A stretch of DNA of 64,000 nucleotides, taken from NCBI RefSeq assembly GCF_965342175.1, contig NZ_CBDRBL010000007.1, positions 68,227 to 132,226 on the forward strand, given 5' to 3'. Every line of letters starts with the position of its first letter. Within the stretch, counting starts at the first letter, position 1. The notes below the pieces were generated by a model that saw only the letters and a program-made list of their open reading frames with translations, was not told the origin of the DNA and did no database searches. Below, piece after piece: positions 10,915-18,892 of this stretch. A program made the translations under genes and the position numbers. The stretch comes from Actinacidiphila sp965342175. Its GTDB lineage: Bacteria; Actinomycetota; Actinomycetes; Streptomycetales; Streptomycetaceae.

Positions 10915-11526
10915 ATGAACGACCGGATGGTGTGGATCGACTGCGAGATGACCGGGCTCTCCCTGGCCCAGGACGCTCTGATCGAGGTGGCGGCGCTCGT
11001 CACCGACTCGGAGCTCAATGTGCTCGGTGAGGGGGTGGACATCGTCATCCGTCCCCCGGCCGAGGCCCTGGAGAGCATGCCGGAGATCGTCCGCACGATG
11101 CACACCGCCTCCGGACTGCTCGAGGAGCTCGACGGCGGTGTGGCGCTGGAGGAGGCGGAGAAGCTCGTCCTGGACTACATCCGCCAGTACGTGCCCGAGC
11201 CCCGCAAGGCGCCGCTGTGCGGGAACTCCGTCTCCACCGACCGCGGCTTCCTCGCCCGCGACATGCCCGCCATCGAGCAGCACCTGCACTACCGCATCGT
11301 CGACGTCTCCTCCATCAAGGAGCTGGCCCGGCGCTGGTACCCGCGCGCCTACTTCGCCAGCCCGGAGAAGAACGGCAACCACCGCGCCCTCGCCGACATC
11401 CGCGAGTCCATCGCGGAGCTGCGCTACTACCGCGAGGCGGTCTTCGTGCCGCAGCCCGGGCCCGACACGGAGACGGCGCGCTCGATCGCCGCGAAGTACG
11501 TTCTGCCTGCCGAAACGGCGGAGTGA
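10915..11526 (+). CDS. orn: Oligoribonuclease
   Basis: A 203-residue DEDDh 3'-5' exonuclease that degrades 2-5-nt RNAs and, in other bacteria, pGpG from c-di-GMP turnover. The acidic residues appear in WIDCEMTGLS, in NSVSTDRGFLARDMP, and in the NHRALADI motif that carries the catalytic His and last Asp. Its length matches the family. The ATG at 10915 lies behind AGGGTGAG, five bases after the adpA stop, so the genes are likely linked in transcription. Loss of OrnA is known to impair growth and aerial mycelium in Streptomyces. A tRNA-His gene follows. Confidence 0.96.
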   Translation: MNDRMVWIDCEMTGLSLAQDALIEVAALVTDSELNVLGEGVDIVIRPPAEALESMPEIVRTMHTASGLLEELDGGVALEEAEKLVLDYIRQYVPEPRKAPLCGNSVSTDRGFLARDMPAIEQHLHYRIVDVSSIKELARRWYPRAYFASPEKNGNHRALADIRESIAELRYYREAVFVPQPGPDTETARSIAAKYVLPAETAE

Positions 11527-11616
11527 TCGACCCGCGGAAAACGTGGCGGCGAGCACCCCGCCGGACCCTGTACACTTTTTCTCGGCCGGTGCGCAGCAGT
11601 GAGAAGCGCCGGTCGT

Positions 11617-11690
11617 GGTGGGTGTAGCTCAGCTGGTAGAGCACCTGGTTGTGGTCCAGGATGTCGCGGGTTCGAGTCCCGTCACTCACC
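11617..11690 (+). tRNA. tRNA-His (GUG)
   Basis: A cloverleaf with a seven-pair acceptor stem (one G-T wobble). G at 11617 can pair with C at 11690, the extra G-1:C73 pair diagnostic of tRNA-His. The anticodon loop reads TTGTGGT. The 3' CCA is not encoded. Confidence 0.96.
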
Positions 11691-11699
11691 CTGATGACC

Positions 11700-11733
11700 G
11701 AGGGGCCGGTCCGCGAAAGCGGACCGGCCCCTC
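11700..11733 (+). terminator. Terminator after tRNA-His
   Basis: A perfect 15-bp stem (11700-11714 with 11719-11733) closed by a GAAA tetraloop, ten bases after the tRNA. Confidence 0.88.
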
Positions 11734-11862
11734 GTCGTGTGCCCGGAGGCCACCGGTAGCCCGGGGGCCGCTGGTGCCCTGCGATCCCTGGCCCTGAGCC
11801 TGGGCCCGCGGACGGCAGCCGCAGCCGGACCGCTCGGCCCGGCTGCGGTGCGCAAGATCACG

Positions 11863-12372
11863 TCAGCCGGCCGCCGCCTCGGCGGCGGCGAGCCCGGGCT
11901 GCCAGGGATACGCGGGCTCGGCCCCGGCCTCTTTGAACAGCACCGTGACCCCGGCGGCACGCAGGGTCTCCAGCGAGCGCTCGAACTGCGGGTGCTGCAT
12001 CAGGGCGGCGCTCACCGACGGCATCGCCACCGCGGGCACGCGCTTGCCGATGCTCTCGGCGAGGACACCGGTCACGAACGTCTCGGTGAGGCCCAGGGCC
12101 CATCCGTTGATCGTGTTGAAGGTGGCCGGGGCCACCAGGATCACGTCGGCTGGAGGCCACACCTCGGGCAGCCCGGGCAGTGGGTACTCGTGTCGCACCG
12201 GGCGGCCGGTCAGGGCGGCCAGTCCGTCCAGGCTCGGCTCCAGCCAGCGGGCCGCCGTGGGCGTCAGTCCGAGACAGACCTCCCAGCCGCGCACCTGGGC
12301 GTCCTCGATGACGCGCGCGACGTCGAAGACGGGTGGGGCGGCGCCGGCGAACAGGTAGAGGGTCCGAGTCAT
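11863..12372 (-). CDS. Flavoprotein, HFCD/PPC-decarboxylase-like fold
   Basis: A 169-residue single-domain protein of the flavin-binding HFCD superfamily (the fold of phosphopantothenoylcysteine decarboxylase, EpiD and Dfp). It starts MTRTLYLFAGAAPP, and the central VILVAPATFNTINGWALG corresponds to the FMN-binding PAxxNT-type motif. PVAMPSVSAALMQHPQFERS resembles the C-terminal substrate-side motif. The ATG at 12372 is chosen because upstream codons look non-coding. Streptomyces genomes carry several stand-alone copies annotated only as flavoprotein, and the reaction is unknown. A small hypothetical gene lies just upstream on the same strand. Confidence 0.8.
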   Translation of the reverse strand: MTRTLYLFAGAAPPVFDVARVIEDAQVRGWEVCLGLTPTAARWLEPSLDGLAALTGRPVRHEYPLPGLPEVWPPADVILVAPATFNTINGWALGLTETFVTGVLAESIGKRVPAVAMPSVSAALMQHPQFERSLETLRAAGVTVLFKEAGAEPAYPWQPGLAAAEAAAG

Positions 12373-12439
12373 GCGACCCACCCAATCGCGGGAAGTGGAT
12401 CTTTCGCAACCGTACGCGGAACCGGACGCCCGGCCATCC

Positions 12440-12649
12440 TCACGGGGACCAGTGGTACTTGCCCCCGCCGAGCCAGCGCACGGCGTGGGGGTCGTCGAAG
12501 TCGACGTGCTTCCTTCCGACGTCGTGGGCGATCCGGACGACGTCGAGCAGGTCGTAGGCGACACCGACGGGCTGCCCGTCGATCTGCACGATGCGGAAGG
12601 GCGGGTCGCCGGCCTGGACGGGCGACACGACGATCGGGCTGCTGCTCAC
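12440..12649 (-). CDS. Small conserved hypothetical protein
   Basis: A 69-residue protein from the GTG at 12649; a start at 12667 would add six residues. Third positions are GC-rich. It contains FRIVQIDGQPVGVAYDLLDV and ends WLGGGKYHWSP. The compact alpha/beta-like sequence has no signal peptide or membrane segment. I think I recall similar small Streptomyces proteins, but no function. It may be co-transcribed with the flavoprotein 67 bp downstream. Confidence 0.6.
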   Translation of the reverse strand: MSSSPIVVSPVQAGDPPFRIVQIDGQPVGVAYDLLDVVRIAHDVGRKHVDFDDPHAVRWLGGGKYHWSP

Positions 12650-12772
12650 GTGTCCAGCTTGCGACACCCCGGCACGCTGCGCACCCTAACCGGCTCCCGG
12701 GCCCCAGCCCTGTCCGCCCCGCCGCCGCATGTCCCCCGGCGGAGGCGGGGCCGCGCTCGTACCGTGGTGGGC

Positions 12773-13546
12773 ATGAGCACCGAGCCCTCCCGCACGGCCC
12801 TCGCCGCCCGGCTGCGCGCCCTGCACGTGCCGGGCGACCCGCTGGTCCTGCCGAACGTCTGGGACGCCGCCTCGGCCCGTGCCGTGGCCGACGCGGGCTT
12901 CCCGGTCGTCGCCACCGGCAGCGCGGCCGTGGCGCCGGCCCTGGGGTACGCGGACGAGGAGGACGCTCCCGCGGACGAGATGCTCGCCGCGGTCGCCCGT
13001 ATCGCCAGGGTCGTCCCCGTACCGGTGACGGCCGACATGGAGCGGGGCTACGGGATGGCGCCCGCGGAACTGGCGGAACGGCTGGCCGCGACCGGCGCCG
13101 TCGGCTGCAACCTGGAGGACACCGACCACCGCACGGGGTCGCTGGCCGACGCCGGGCAACAGGCGGAGTACATCGCCGGCCTGCGCGCGGCCGACCCGGA
13201 GTTGGTGATCAACGCCCGGACCGACCGCTTCCTCCGAGCGGGCGACCCCGAGGAACGGCTCGCGGACGCGGTGGGGCGGGCACGGACGTATCTGGAGGCT
13301 GGCGCGGACTGCGTCTACCCGATCGGGGCGCTGGGCGGGACGACCGTCGGGGCCGTGGTCCAGGCGGTGGACGGCCGCCCGGTCAACGTCCTGTGCCGGC
13401 CCGGCGGGCCCTCGCCGGCCCGTCTGGCGGAGTTGGGAGTGGCGCGGATCAGCTTCGGCCACCAGCTCCACCAGCTGGTCCAGGGCTATCTCGCCGGGCT
13501 CCTCACCGCCGTCGCACGCGGCGACAGCCCCTTCCCCGTCGACTGA
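12773..13546 (+). CDS. Isocitrate lyase/PEP mutase family protein
   Basis: A 257-residue TIM-barrel protein of the PEP mutase/isocitrate lyase superfamily. It has LVLPNVWDAASARAVADAGF at the first strand, VTADMERGYG (the metal-binding acidic pair), GAVGCNLEDTDH, and LVINARTDRFL. The isocitrate-lyase KKCGH motif is absent. The group includes 2-methylisocitrate lyases, oxaloacetate hydrolases and many members of unknown substrate; I assign it only to the superfamily. The ATG at 12773 sits behind GGTGGGC. Neighbours give no pathway. Confidence 0.85.
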   Translation: MSTEPSRTALAARLRALHVPGDPLVLPNVWDAASARAVADAGFPVVATGSAAVAPALGYADEEDAPADEMLAAVARIARVVPVPVTADMERGYGMAPAELAERLAATGAVGCNLEDTDHRTGSLADAGQQAEYIAGLRAADPELVINARTDRFLRAGDPEERLADAVGRARTYLEAGADCVYPIGALGGTTVGAVVQAVDGRPVNVLCRPGGPSPARLAELGVARISFGHQLHQLVQGYLAGLLTAVARGDSPFPVD

Positions 13547-13553
13547 CTCCTCA

Positions 13554-14057
13554 TCAGACCTCCGTGCGCGGCGGGGATTCGTCGCTGCCGCGGCGGATCG
13601 TCCGCAGTGGACCGCCCGGCCGCCACACCTGCAGCACCAGATCCTCGTCCTCGACATAGGTGCGCACGACCTCGGCGATGTCGGCTCGGAAGAGGTGGAA
13701 GGGCCCCTCGGGCACCGTCACTTCGCGGGTGAAGCGGGTGACCGCCGCCGGGTCGGTGACCTCGACGGCGCGTCCGGAGATCCGCACGTCGCCGCCGTCC
13801 ATGGAGGTGTCCGGGACGGGGTTGCCGTGGAGCGCGAAGCGCGGGTCGCGGCGCAGGTCGAGAGCCTTGCGGGAGCCGGGCATCATGCCGAACCACAGTT
13901 CGCCGAGCCGGAACTCGGCCTCGATGCCGCTGAGCCGGGGTGAGCCGTCGGCACGGAGGGTGCCGAGGACGTGGTGCTTGTAGCCGCCGAATCGGTTGCG
14001 CACGGTTTCGGCGAGGCCGGGCTGCGCTGTGTGGAAGTGTGTCCAGCTGGTCGTCAT
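13554..14057 (-). CDS. Pyridoxamine 5'-phosphate oxidase-family protein
   Basis: A 167-residue split-barrel flavin-binding protein. The pattern HHVLGTLRADGSPRLSGIEA followed by LWFGMMPGSRKALDLRRDPR is typical of actinobacterial PNPOx-like or F420/FMN-binding proteins. The C-terminal segments FHLFRADIAEVVRTYV and VQVWRPG also fit. Members range from true PNPOx to F420-dependent reductases and heme-binding proteins, so the cofactor is undetermined. The ATG at 14057 is preferred over 14117, because the longer frame would translate through a 17-bp perfect inverted repeat. The gene converges on the PEP-mutase-like gene with 7 bp between stops. Confidence 0.82.
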   Translation of the reverse strand: MTTSWTHFHTAQPGLAETVRNRFGGYKHHVLGTLRADGSPRLSGIEAEFRLGELWFGMMPGSRKALDLRRDPRFALHGNPVPDTSMDGGDVRISGRAVEVTDPAAVTRFTREVTVPEGPFHLFRADIAEVVRTYVEDEDLVLQVWRPGGPLRTIRRGSDESPPRTEV

Positions 14058-14068
14058 GCCGCCATGCT

Positions 14069-14107
14069 CCCCGGCATACCCGACATCCTCTGTCGGGTAT
14101 GCCGGGG
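14069..14107. repeat. Perfect 17-bp inverted repeat in the leader of the PNPOx-like gene
   Basis: Arms 14069-14085 and 14091-14107 are perfectly complementary with a 5-bp spacer (TCCTC). The element begins 12 bp upstream of the 14057 start and 7 bp downstream of the upstream gene's stop. It could be a terminator for the upstream gene, a leader hairpin near the ribosome site, or a dimeric operator. Confidence 0.85.
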
Positions 14108-14113
14108 CCTTGG

Positions 14114-14302
14114 TCACTCCTCGTTCAGCAGGCGGCGCGCCGGGAAGTCCTGCCGGCCCTGGCGGGCGGCCTGCCAGATCCCGCGCAGGCGGTCCAGCTC
14201 GGCCAGTTCGGCACGCGACCAGCTGCGCCGGCCCGCGACGTACCGTCGTATGGCCTCGTTGGCGGCTTCGACGGATCGGCGGTCCAGAACGGTCAGTGGC
14301 AT
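14114..14302 (-). CDS. Small hypothetical helical protein
   Basis: A 62-residue, Arg- and Glu-rich, probably all-helical protein (VEAANEAIRRYVAGRRSW, AELAELDRLRGIWQAARQGR). The ATG at 14302 gives a coding-like composition throughout. No domain is recognised; the size and charge would suit a small regulator or an antitoxin-like partner, but no toxin gene is adjacent. It lies upstream of the PNPOx-like gene on the same strand, separated by the 17-bp inverted repeat. Confidence 0.55.
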   Translation of the reverse strand: MPLTVLDRRSVEAANEAIRRYVAGRRSWSRAELAELDRLRGIWQAARQGRQDFPARRLLNEE

Positions 14303-14509
14303 GCCTTGATTTTAGGAGAGAGGTATGACAAAGAGCCCTGGTTGACGCCCCGATGGGTCCATGTCACACCGTGAGCCTGCTCACGTGGCGGGGCTCACTC
14401 GCGGCGCCCGGGCCCCGTCCTCCGGCGCCGCGGCCGCGTCCCCCGGCGCCGAGGCCGCGGCCGAACGGCGGTCGGGCGGGGGCCGCGTCGGACGGGGCCC
14501 GGGCGGCGA

Positions 14510-15538
14510 TCACGCGGACTCGCGGCGCACCAGCTCCGTAGGCAGCACCACGTGACGGCGGGTCGCGGTGCCCGCCGCGATCTCCTCCAGCAGTACCCGC
14601 GCCATGGTGCGGCCCATCTCCTCGATCGGCTGCCGCACGCTGGTGAGCGCCGGGTCGGTGTGGCGGGCGATCGCGGAGTCGTCGAAGCCGATCAGCGCGA
14701 CGTCACCGGGCACGCGCCGGCCCGTCTCACGCAGCACCTGCAGCGCGCCGCTGGCCATGACGTCCGAGGCGGCGAAGACCGCGTCCACGTCGGGACGTCG
14801 CCGCAGCAGCGCCCGCATCGCGGCACGGCCGCCCTCCTCGGTGAAGTCGCCGGTCTCGATCAGCGTGTCGTCGCCGGCCAGCCCGGCGTCCTCGACCGCC
14901 TGGCGGTAGCCGTCGAGACGGCAGCGGGCCACGTACATGTCCGGGGGCCCGCTGACGGTCGCCACGTTCCGGCGGCCGAGCCCCAGCAGATGGGCCACCG
15001 CGGAGCGGGCGCCGCCGACGTTGTCGCAGTCGACGTACGACACCGACTCCAGGTCGGAGCGCCGGCCGTTGAGCACCGCCGGCATCCCCAGCTGCTCCAG
15101 CAGGTCGGGCAGCGGGTCGTCCTCGTGCACCGAGACCAGCAGGACGCCGTCGACACGGTGGGCGCTGAGGTACTGGGCGAAGCGCTGCCGTTCCCTGGGG
15201 GTCCGCAGCAGGGTGAGCAGCAGCTGCATATCGGTGTCGGCGAGCTCGGCGCCCACGCCGCGGATGATGCCGGAGAAGTACGGCTCGGCGAAGAGCCTGG
15301 TCTCCGCCTCCGGGATGACCAGGGCGATCGCGTCCGTCCGGTTGCCCGCCAGGGCGCGCGCCGCGCGGTCGGGGACGTATCCGAGCTCGGCGATGGCGGC
15401 CTCGACCGCGGCCTTGGCATGGTCGCTCACCCGGGGCGAACCGTTGATCACCCGGGACACCGTGCCCCGGCCCACTCCCGCACGAGCGGCGACCTCCTCG
15501 AGCGTCGGTCTGCCGCTGCGCCGTCGACCCATCACCAT
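14510..15538 (-). CDS. cebR: CebR-type LacI-family repressor (cello-oligosaccharide regulator)
   Basis: A 342-residue LacI/GalR repressor. The N-terminal helix-turn-helix reads TLEEVAARAGVGRGTVSRVINGSPRVSD, split here by the family's hinge helix (AARALAGNRTDAIALVIPE). A periplasmic-binding-protein-like effector domain follows, with DAVFAASDVMASGALQVLR and DVALIGFDDSAIARHTDPAL. It resembles CebR of S. coelicolor and S. scabiei as I remember them, and it lies after adpA-orn where SCO2794 (cebR) does. The ATG at 15538 is seven bases behind GGGGAG. A perfect CebR-box palindrome lies about 96 bp upstream. The cebEFG-bglC operon it normally controls is not present on the other side. Confidence 0.88.
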   Translation of the reverse strand: MVMGRRRSGRPTLEEVAARAGVGRGTVSRVINGSPRVSDHAKAAVEAAIAELGYVPDRAARALAGNRTDAIALVIPEAETRLFAEPYFSGIIRGVGAELADTDMQLLLTLLRTPRERQRFAQYLSAHRVDGVLLVSVHEDDPLPDLLEQLGMPAVLNGRRSDLESVSYVDCDNVGGARSAVAHLLGLGRRNVATVSGPPDMYVARCRLDGYRQAVEDAGLAGDDTLIETGDFTEEGGRAAMRALLRRRPDVDAVFAASDVMASGALQVLRETGRRVPGDVALIGFDDSAIARHTDPALTSVRQPIEEMGRTMARVLLEEIAAGTATRRHVVLPTELVRRESA

Positions 15539-15633
15539 CTGCGGTCTCCCCATCACGTCGTGGTAACCGCGCCAACTTAGCGTCTACTGCCTCGACTCCT
15601 CGTCGGGAAGTCGAGAGCCTTCGGCATGAGAGA

Positions 15634-15647
15634 TGGGAGCGCTCCCA
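15634..15647. promoter_or_regulatory. CebR operator (14-bp palindrome)
   Basis: TGGGAGCGCTCCCA is a perfect palindrome identical to the published CebR box. It lies between cebR and the convergent end of an acetyltransferase gene, so the only promoter it visibly serves is that of cebR. No ABC transporter or beta-glucosidase gene follows. Confidence 0.9.
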
Positions 15648-15746
15648 GAATCAGGGTATGACGGTCGTCCGCACGAAGGCGCGCCTCCTCGCCCGGATGC
15701 GGTCCGCGGCCGCCCCCCGCGTCCCTGGTCCCACGAGGGGGGCCGG

Positions 15747-16508
15747 TCAAGGGCGGGCGAAGCTGTGGAATCGGCCGATCACCGTGAAGCCGCGGCGCAC
15801 GTACCAGTGCCGGGGCCAGCCGTCCGCGTCGGCGATGAGGAAACGCGTGGAGCAGCCCGCGTCGGCGGCCTGGCGGACCGCCGTGGCCAGGACGGCGTCG
15901 GCGTGGCCGCGGCCCAGGTGCTCCTCCGAGGTGATGAGGTCCTCGATCTGGGCGATGCCGGAGGCGCGGTCGGCGTAGAGGTCCGCCCAGGACGCTACCT
16001 GGCCCTCAGGTGTCCGCGATCCGATGAAGCGGACGATGTCCGCGCCGCGGCGCCGTGCCTCGCGGCGGTCGACCAACTGCCGGACGGACTCCTCGTCGGC
16101 CTCCGGTAGGAAGCCGCGCCAGCGTCGCGCGAGGGGCTCGCGGAAGGCGTCGAGGCCGACTTCCTTGGCGGACCCGCCCTCCGGCACCGGGCCGGTGTGC
16201 AGCATCACGAGCTCGGTGGAGTGCGTGTAGCCGGCCCGGATCAGGGGCCCGGCGCAGGCGGTGCCCATGGCGTCGTCCAGGACGGTGATCGCGCGGTGCG
16301 CCAGATGGGCCATGGCCTCGTCGGCGAGGGCGGGAAGCGCTTCGGGGTCGACGGCGCCCTCGAGGACCAGGTGGTTGTCGCCGTGCGAGGCCGGGAAGGC
16401 CTCGTCGAGGGCGGCGAAGCCGCCGGGGAACTCCACGGTGCGGGCGGCCCGGCGGCGCGCGAAGGCGGCGACGAAGGCGCGGATCCGCGGCATTTCGGGG
16501 CCTGTCAT
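15747..16508 (-). CDS. GNAT-family N-acetyltransferase
   Basis: A 253-residue protein with a C-terminal GNAT domain: the acetyl-CoA loop appears around EEHLGRGHADAVLATAVRQA, followed by TRFLIADADGWPRHWYVRRG and FTVIGRFHSFARP. The N-terminal 130 residues look like a degenerate second GNAT domain, a common two-domain arrangement in Streptomyces. The ATG at 16508 is used; Met6 is an alternative. The acceptor is unknown. The gene occupies the place where cebEFG would be expected. Confidence 0.84.
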   Translation of the reverse strand: MTGPEMPRIRAFVAAFARRRAARTVEFPGGFAALDEAFPASHGDNHLVLEGAVDPEALPALADEAMAHLAHRAITVLDDAMGTACAGPLIRAGYTHSTELVMLHTGPVPEGGSAKEVGLDAFREPLARRWRGFLPEADEESVRQLVDRREARRRGADIVRFIGSRTPEGQVASWADLYADRASGIAQIEDLITSEEHLGRGHADAVLATAVRQAADAGCSTRFLIADADGWPRHWYVRRGFTVIGRFHSFARP

Positions 16509-16839
16509 GGGGGCAGCCTAGACGGCGCGCCGGGGCCGCGGCCCGGGGCGATCCAACTGTTCGGCCCGGCCGCGGACTTCGCGGACAGGACGGACGCGCT
16601 CGCGGACTCGCCGCGGAGCCTGCCCGCGGTCGAGGACGCGATCGTGCGCGGCGGCAGGGGGTTTCCGGAGGACGCGGAGGAGGGACCCGTCTTCGGGCGT
16701 CGACGCATGGCGGCAGCCGCCCCGACGTGGGATGCGCCGGCGGCGCTGCCACGAGACCCGTCCGGGGAGCCGGAGCCCGCGCGCCCCTGGCCGTACGAGG
16801 ACATCGACCTCCCCCGGCCCGGGCGCCGGTCGCACGTGA
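16509..16839. other. Degenerate intergenic stretch
   Basis: About 330 bp between the acetyltransferase start and the SUKH-like remnant. Open frames here lack consistent third-position bias along their length. Short coding-like pieces suggest decayed sequence, perhaps the missing 5' end of the remnant downstream. No promoter or RNA gene was recognised. Confidence 0.4.
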
Positions 16840-17337
16840 CTCGGCGGCGTACGGCACGAGCCGACCCGGGCCTTTCTGGCCGACGTCGGGATTCCCGACC
16901 GGCCCGGCGGCTGGTTCGAGGCGGACGAGGGTCTCGCCGAGGGCGCGATCAGGCTCGGGGACGCCTATCCGGACCTGGCACAGCACTACCCCGGACTCCC
17001 GGCCTCAGCCGCCGACTGGGTCTCGCTGGGTGTCATCGGTTACGACGACATCGCCGTGGACCACGTCACCGGCACCGTGTACTGACTGCCCGACGGCTCG
17101 GCCGAGTCCTACCCGCTCAACCGGGACATCATCCACGCCTTCGCGGTGTTCCTGTGTGCCCTGGAGACGGAGCGTCCCGGCTACGATCTCGCGGTCGCCG
17201 GTGAGGTGGCGGATCCCGAGGGGGCCGCGCACCGGCTCGCTGAGTTGTTCGCCCGCGTCGACCCCACCTCGCTCAACCGGCCGGGAGGGACGTGGGGCCG
17301 GGTGCTGGATCACGTCCGCGAGGCGCTGCCCGCGTAG
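16840..17337 (+). pseudogene. Broken SUKH-family (immunity-protein-like) gene
   Basis: One reading frame has strong coding bias from about 16840 to the TAG at 17335 but is cut by an in-frame TGA at 17083-17085. The first half contains RAFLADVGIPDRPGGWFEA and WVSLGVIGYDDIAVD, then GTVY, the stop, and LPDGSAESYPLNRD followed by AFAVFLCALE. This progression (Gly-Asp turn, Val-Tyr strand, then an Asn/Ser-anchored helix) resembles SUKH-4 proteins, which in polymorphic toxin systems act as immunity proteins. There is no clear start codon, so both the 5' end and the frame are damaged. No toxin gene is adjacent. The family call is tentative; the nonsense codon is direct observation. Confidence 0.6.
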
Positions 17338-17346
17338 CGGCCCCGT

Positions 17347-18669
17347 TCACGCCGGCCGTGACTCCGCCTGCCGGCGCAGGAATTCGGCGACGTCCTTGCG
17401 CCGGGAGTACGGCTGGAGGGTCTGGGCGGCGGAGGAGAGCATGCCCCGTACGCGCGGGGACTGGACGCGGCCGAGGAGGTCGAGGACGCGGATGCCGGCG
17501 TCGGCGGCCTCGTCGACGCGCCGGGCGGAGGCGAGGTTGCCCGCGAGTTCCGCGGTGTACAGCGCGGCGTTGCGCGTGAAGTGCGGCGCCTGCAGGTCGA
17601 CCGCGCGCCGGGCGTGTTCGGCCGCTCGGCAGTGGTCTGCGAGGGCGGACCAGGACTGGGCCTCCAGGCCCGCGAGTTCGGCCTCGCCGTAGAAGGTCAT
17701 CCACTCCGGGTCCGCGGCGCTGGAGCCGCGGCCGAAGAGGCTGTGGGCGCGGCCGAGGGCGCGTTCGCAGCCGGATCGGTCGCCGAGCCCGGCACAGCCG
17801 CCTGCCTCGCGCAGCGCCAGCAGCGAGAGCAGCCGCGGCGAACCGAGGTGGCGCGCGGCCCGCTGGGCGGCCTGTGCGGCCCGCACGGCCTCGCGCGGGC
17901 GGCCGGCGTCGCGGGCGAGGAAGGAGGCGTTGCAGAAGGCGTGCGCCTCCAGGGCCCGGTCGCCGGCCATGCGGGCGGTGGCGAGGGCCTCGCCGTAGAA
18001 GGAGCGGGCGTCGGCGAGGCGCCCCGAGTCGTGGGCCAGCCAGCCGACGGAGATGGCGAGTTCCCCGGCGCCGCCCATCAGGTCCTCGGCGACGGCCTGG
18101 CTGTAGGTGCCTTCGTCGAGGAGGCGGTAGGCGGCGCCGAGGGAGTGGCCGGCCTGGCGGTAGAGCGCGCCGGCGCCGTGCCGGTCGTCGTGCAGGCGGA
18201 TCTCGCGGACGGCCGCGCGGACGGCTCGCGCCTGGGAACTGCCGACCTTGTGCGTCGTCTTCGCCCCGGCGGCGGGCGCCGGGATCAGGGTGGTGGCGAT
18301 GGCGGCCGGGCCGCCGGTCATGAACGCGCGACGCAGCACGTCGCTCTCCTCGTCGGTTGCGGTCTCGTTCTGGGCCGGCCCGGGGGCCGGTGCTGCCGGT
18401 GTGCGCCTGCCGCGGACCACTTCCCGCGGTTCGAAGCCCATCTCGGCGAGGTCCCGGCCGGGGAACATGTGCCGGAAGACCCGCTCGTAGGCGTAGTTGG
18501 GGCAGCGGATCTCGCCCGACTCCACCCGGCCGATGTAGCGGGCGTCGCAGCTGACCTGCTCGCCGATGTCCCGTCCCGCGCGGCGTACGGCGGCGGCGAA
18601 CTCACCGGGGGACCGGTCTCCGCGCAGGCGCCGGAAGGCCGTGTTGGGGGTGGAAGGTGACGACTGCAT
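17347..18669 (-). CDS. XRE-type regulator with TPR-like repeats (NsdA-like)
   Basis: A 440-residue regulator. The N-terminal 75 residues form a divergent helix-turn-helix (GRDIGEQVSCDARYIGRVES, then GEIRCPNYAYERVFRHMFPG). A Pro/Ala linker follows. The remaining 300 residues are helical repeats of TPR type (RLADARSFYGEALATARMAG, EAHAFCNASFLARDAGRP, WSALADHCRAAEHARRAVDL). The architecture and the phrase CPNYAYERVFRHMFPG recall NsdA, a repressor of sporulation and antibiotic production, and its paralogs; orthology is not claimed. GGGAG precedes the ATG. It is divergent from a small gene at 18893, a pairing I believe is conserved. Confidence 0.82.
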   Translation of the reverse strand: MQSSPSTPNTAFRRLRGDRSPGEFAAAVRRAGRDIGEQVSCDARYIGRVESGEIRCPNYAYERVFRHMFPGRDLAEMGFEPREVVRGRRTPAAPAPGPAQNETATDEESDVLRRAFMTGGPAAIATTLIPAPAAGAKTTHKVGSSQARAVRAAVREIRLHDDRHGAGALYRQAGHSLGAAYRLLDEGTYSQAVAEDLMGGAGELAISVGWLAHDSGRLADARSFYGEALATARMAGDRALEAHAFCNASFLARDAGRPREAVRAAQAAQRAARHLGSPRLLSLLALREAGGCAGLGDRSGCERALGRAHSLFGRGSSAADPEWMTFYGEAELAGLEAQSWSALADHCRAAEHARRAVDLQAPHFTRNAALYTAELAGNLASARRVDEAADAGIRVLDLLGRVQSPRVRGMLSSAAQTLQPYSRRKDVAEFLRRQAESRPA

Positions 18670-18892
18670 CGCCGGGCTCCCGTTGGACGGTCGGTGCGGT
18701 GCCGGTGTGGCGGCGCGACGACCGTACTCGCTGCGAAGGCCCCAGCACCGAAGGTTTAGTTACAAAAGGGATATCTCATCCTCCATTCGCCATGAAACGC
18801 CACCCCTGACGGCGTCACAAAGGCGTAGCCGTTGACGTCCGCGCGCGTTGGACACCGTGCAACCGACTGTCCGACCCCAGGGAGGATGCGCC

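Noticed and set aside
15633..16109. Plus-strand frame starting at the CebR box that could be a cebE remnant
   Set aside because: It does not contain a lipobox or a solute-binding motif and is opposite the acetyltransferase gene.
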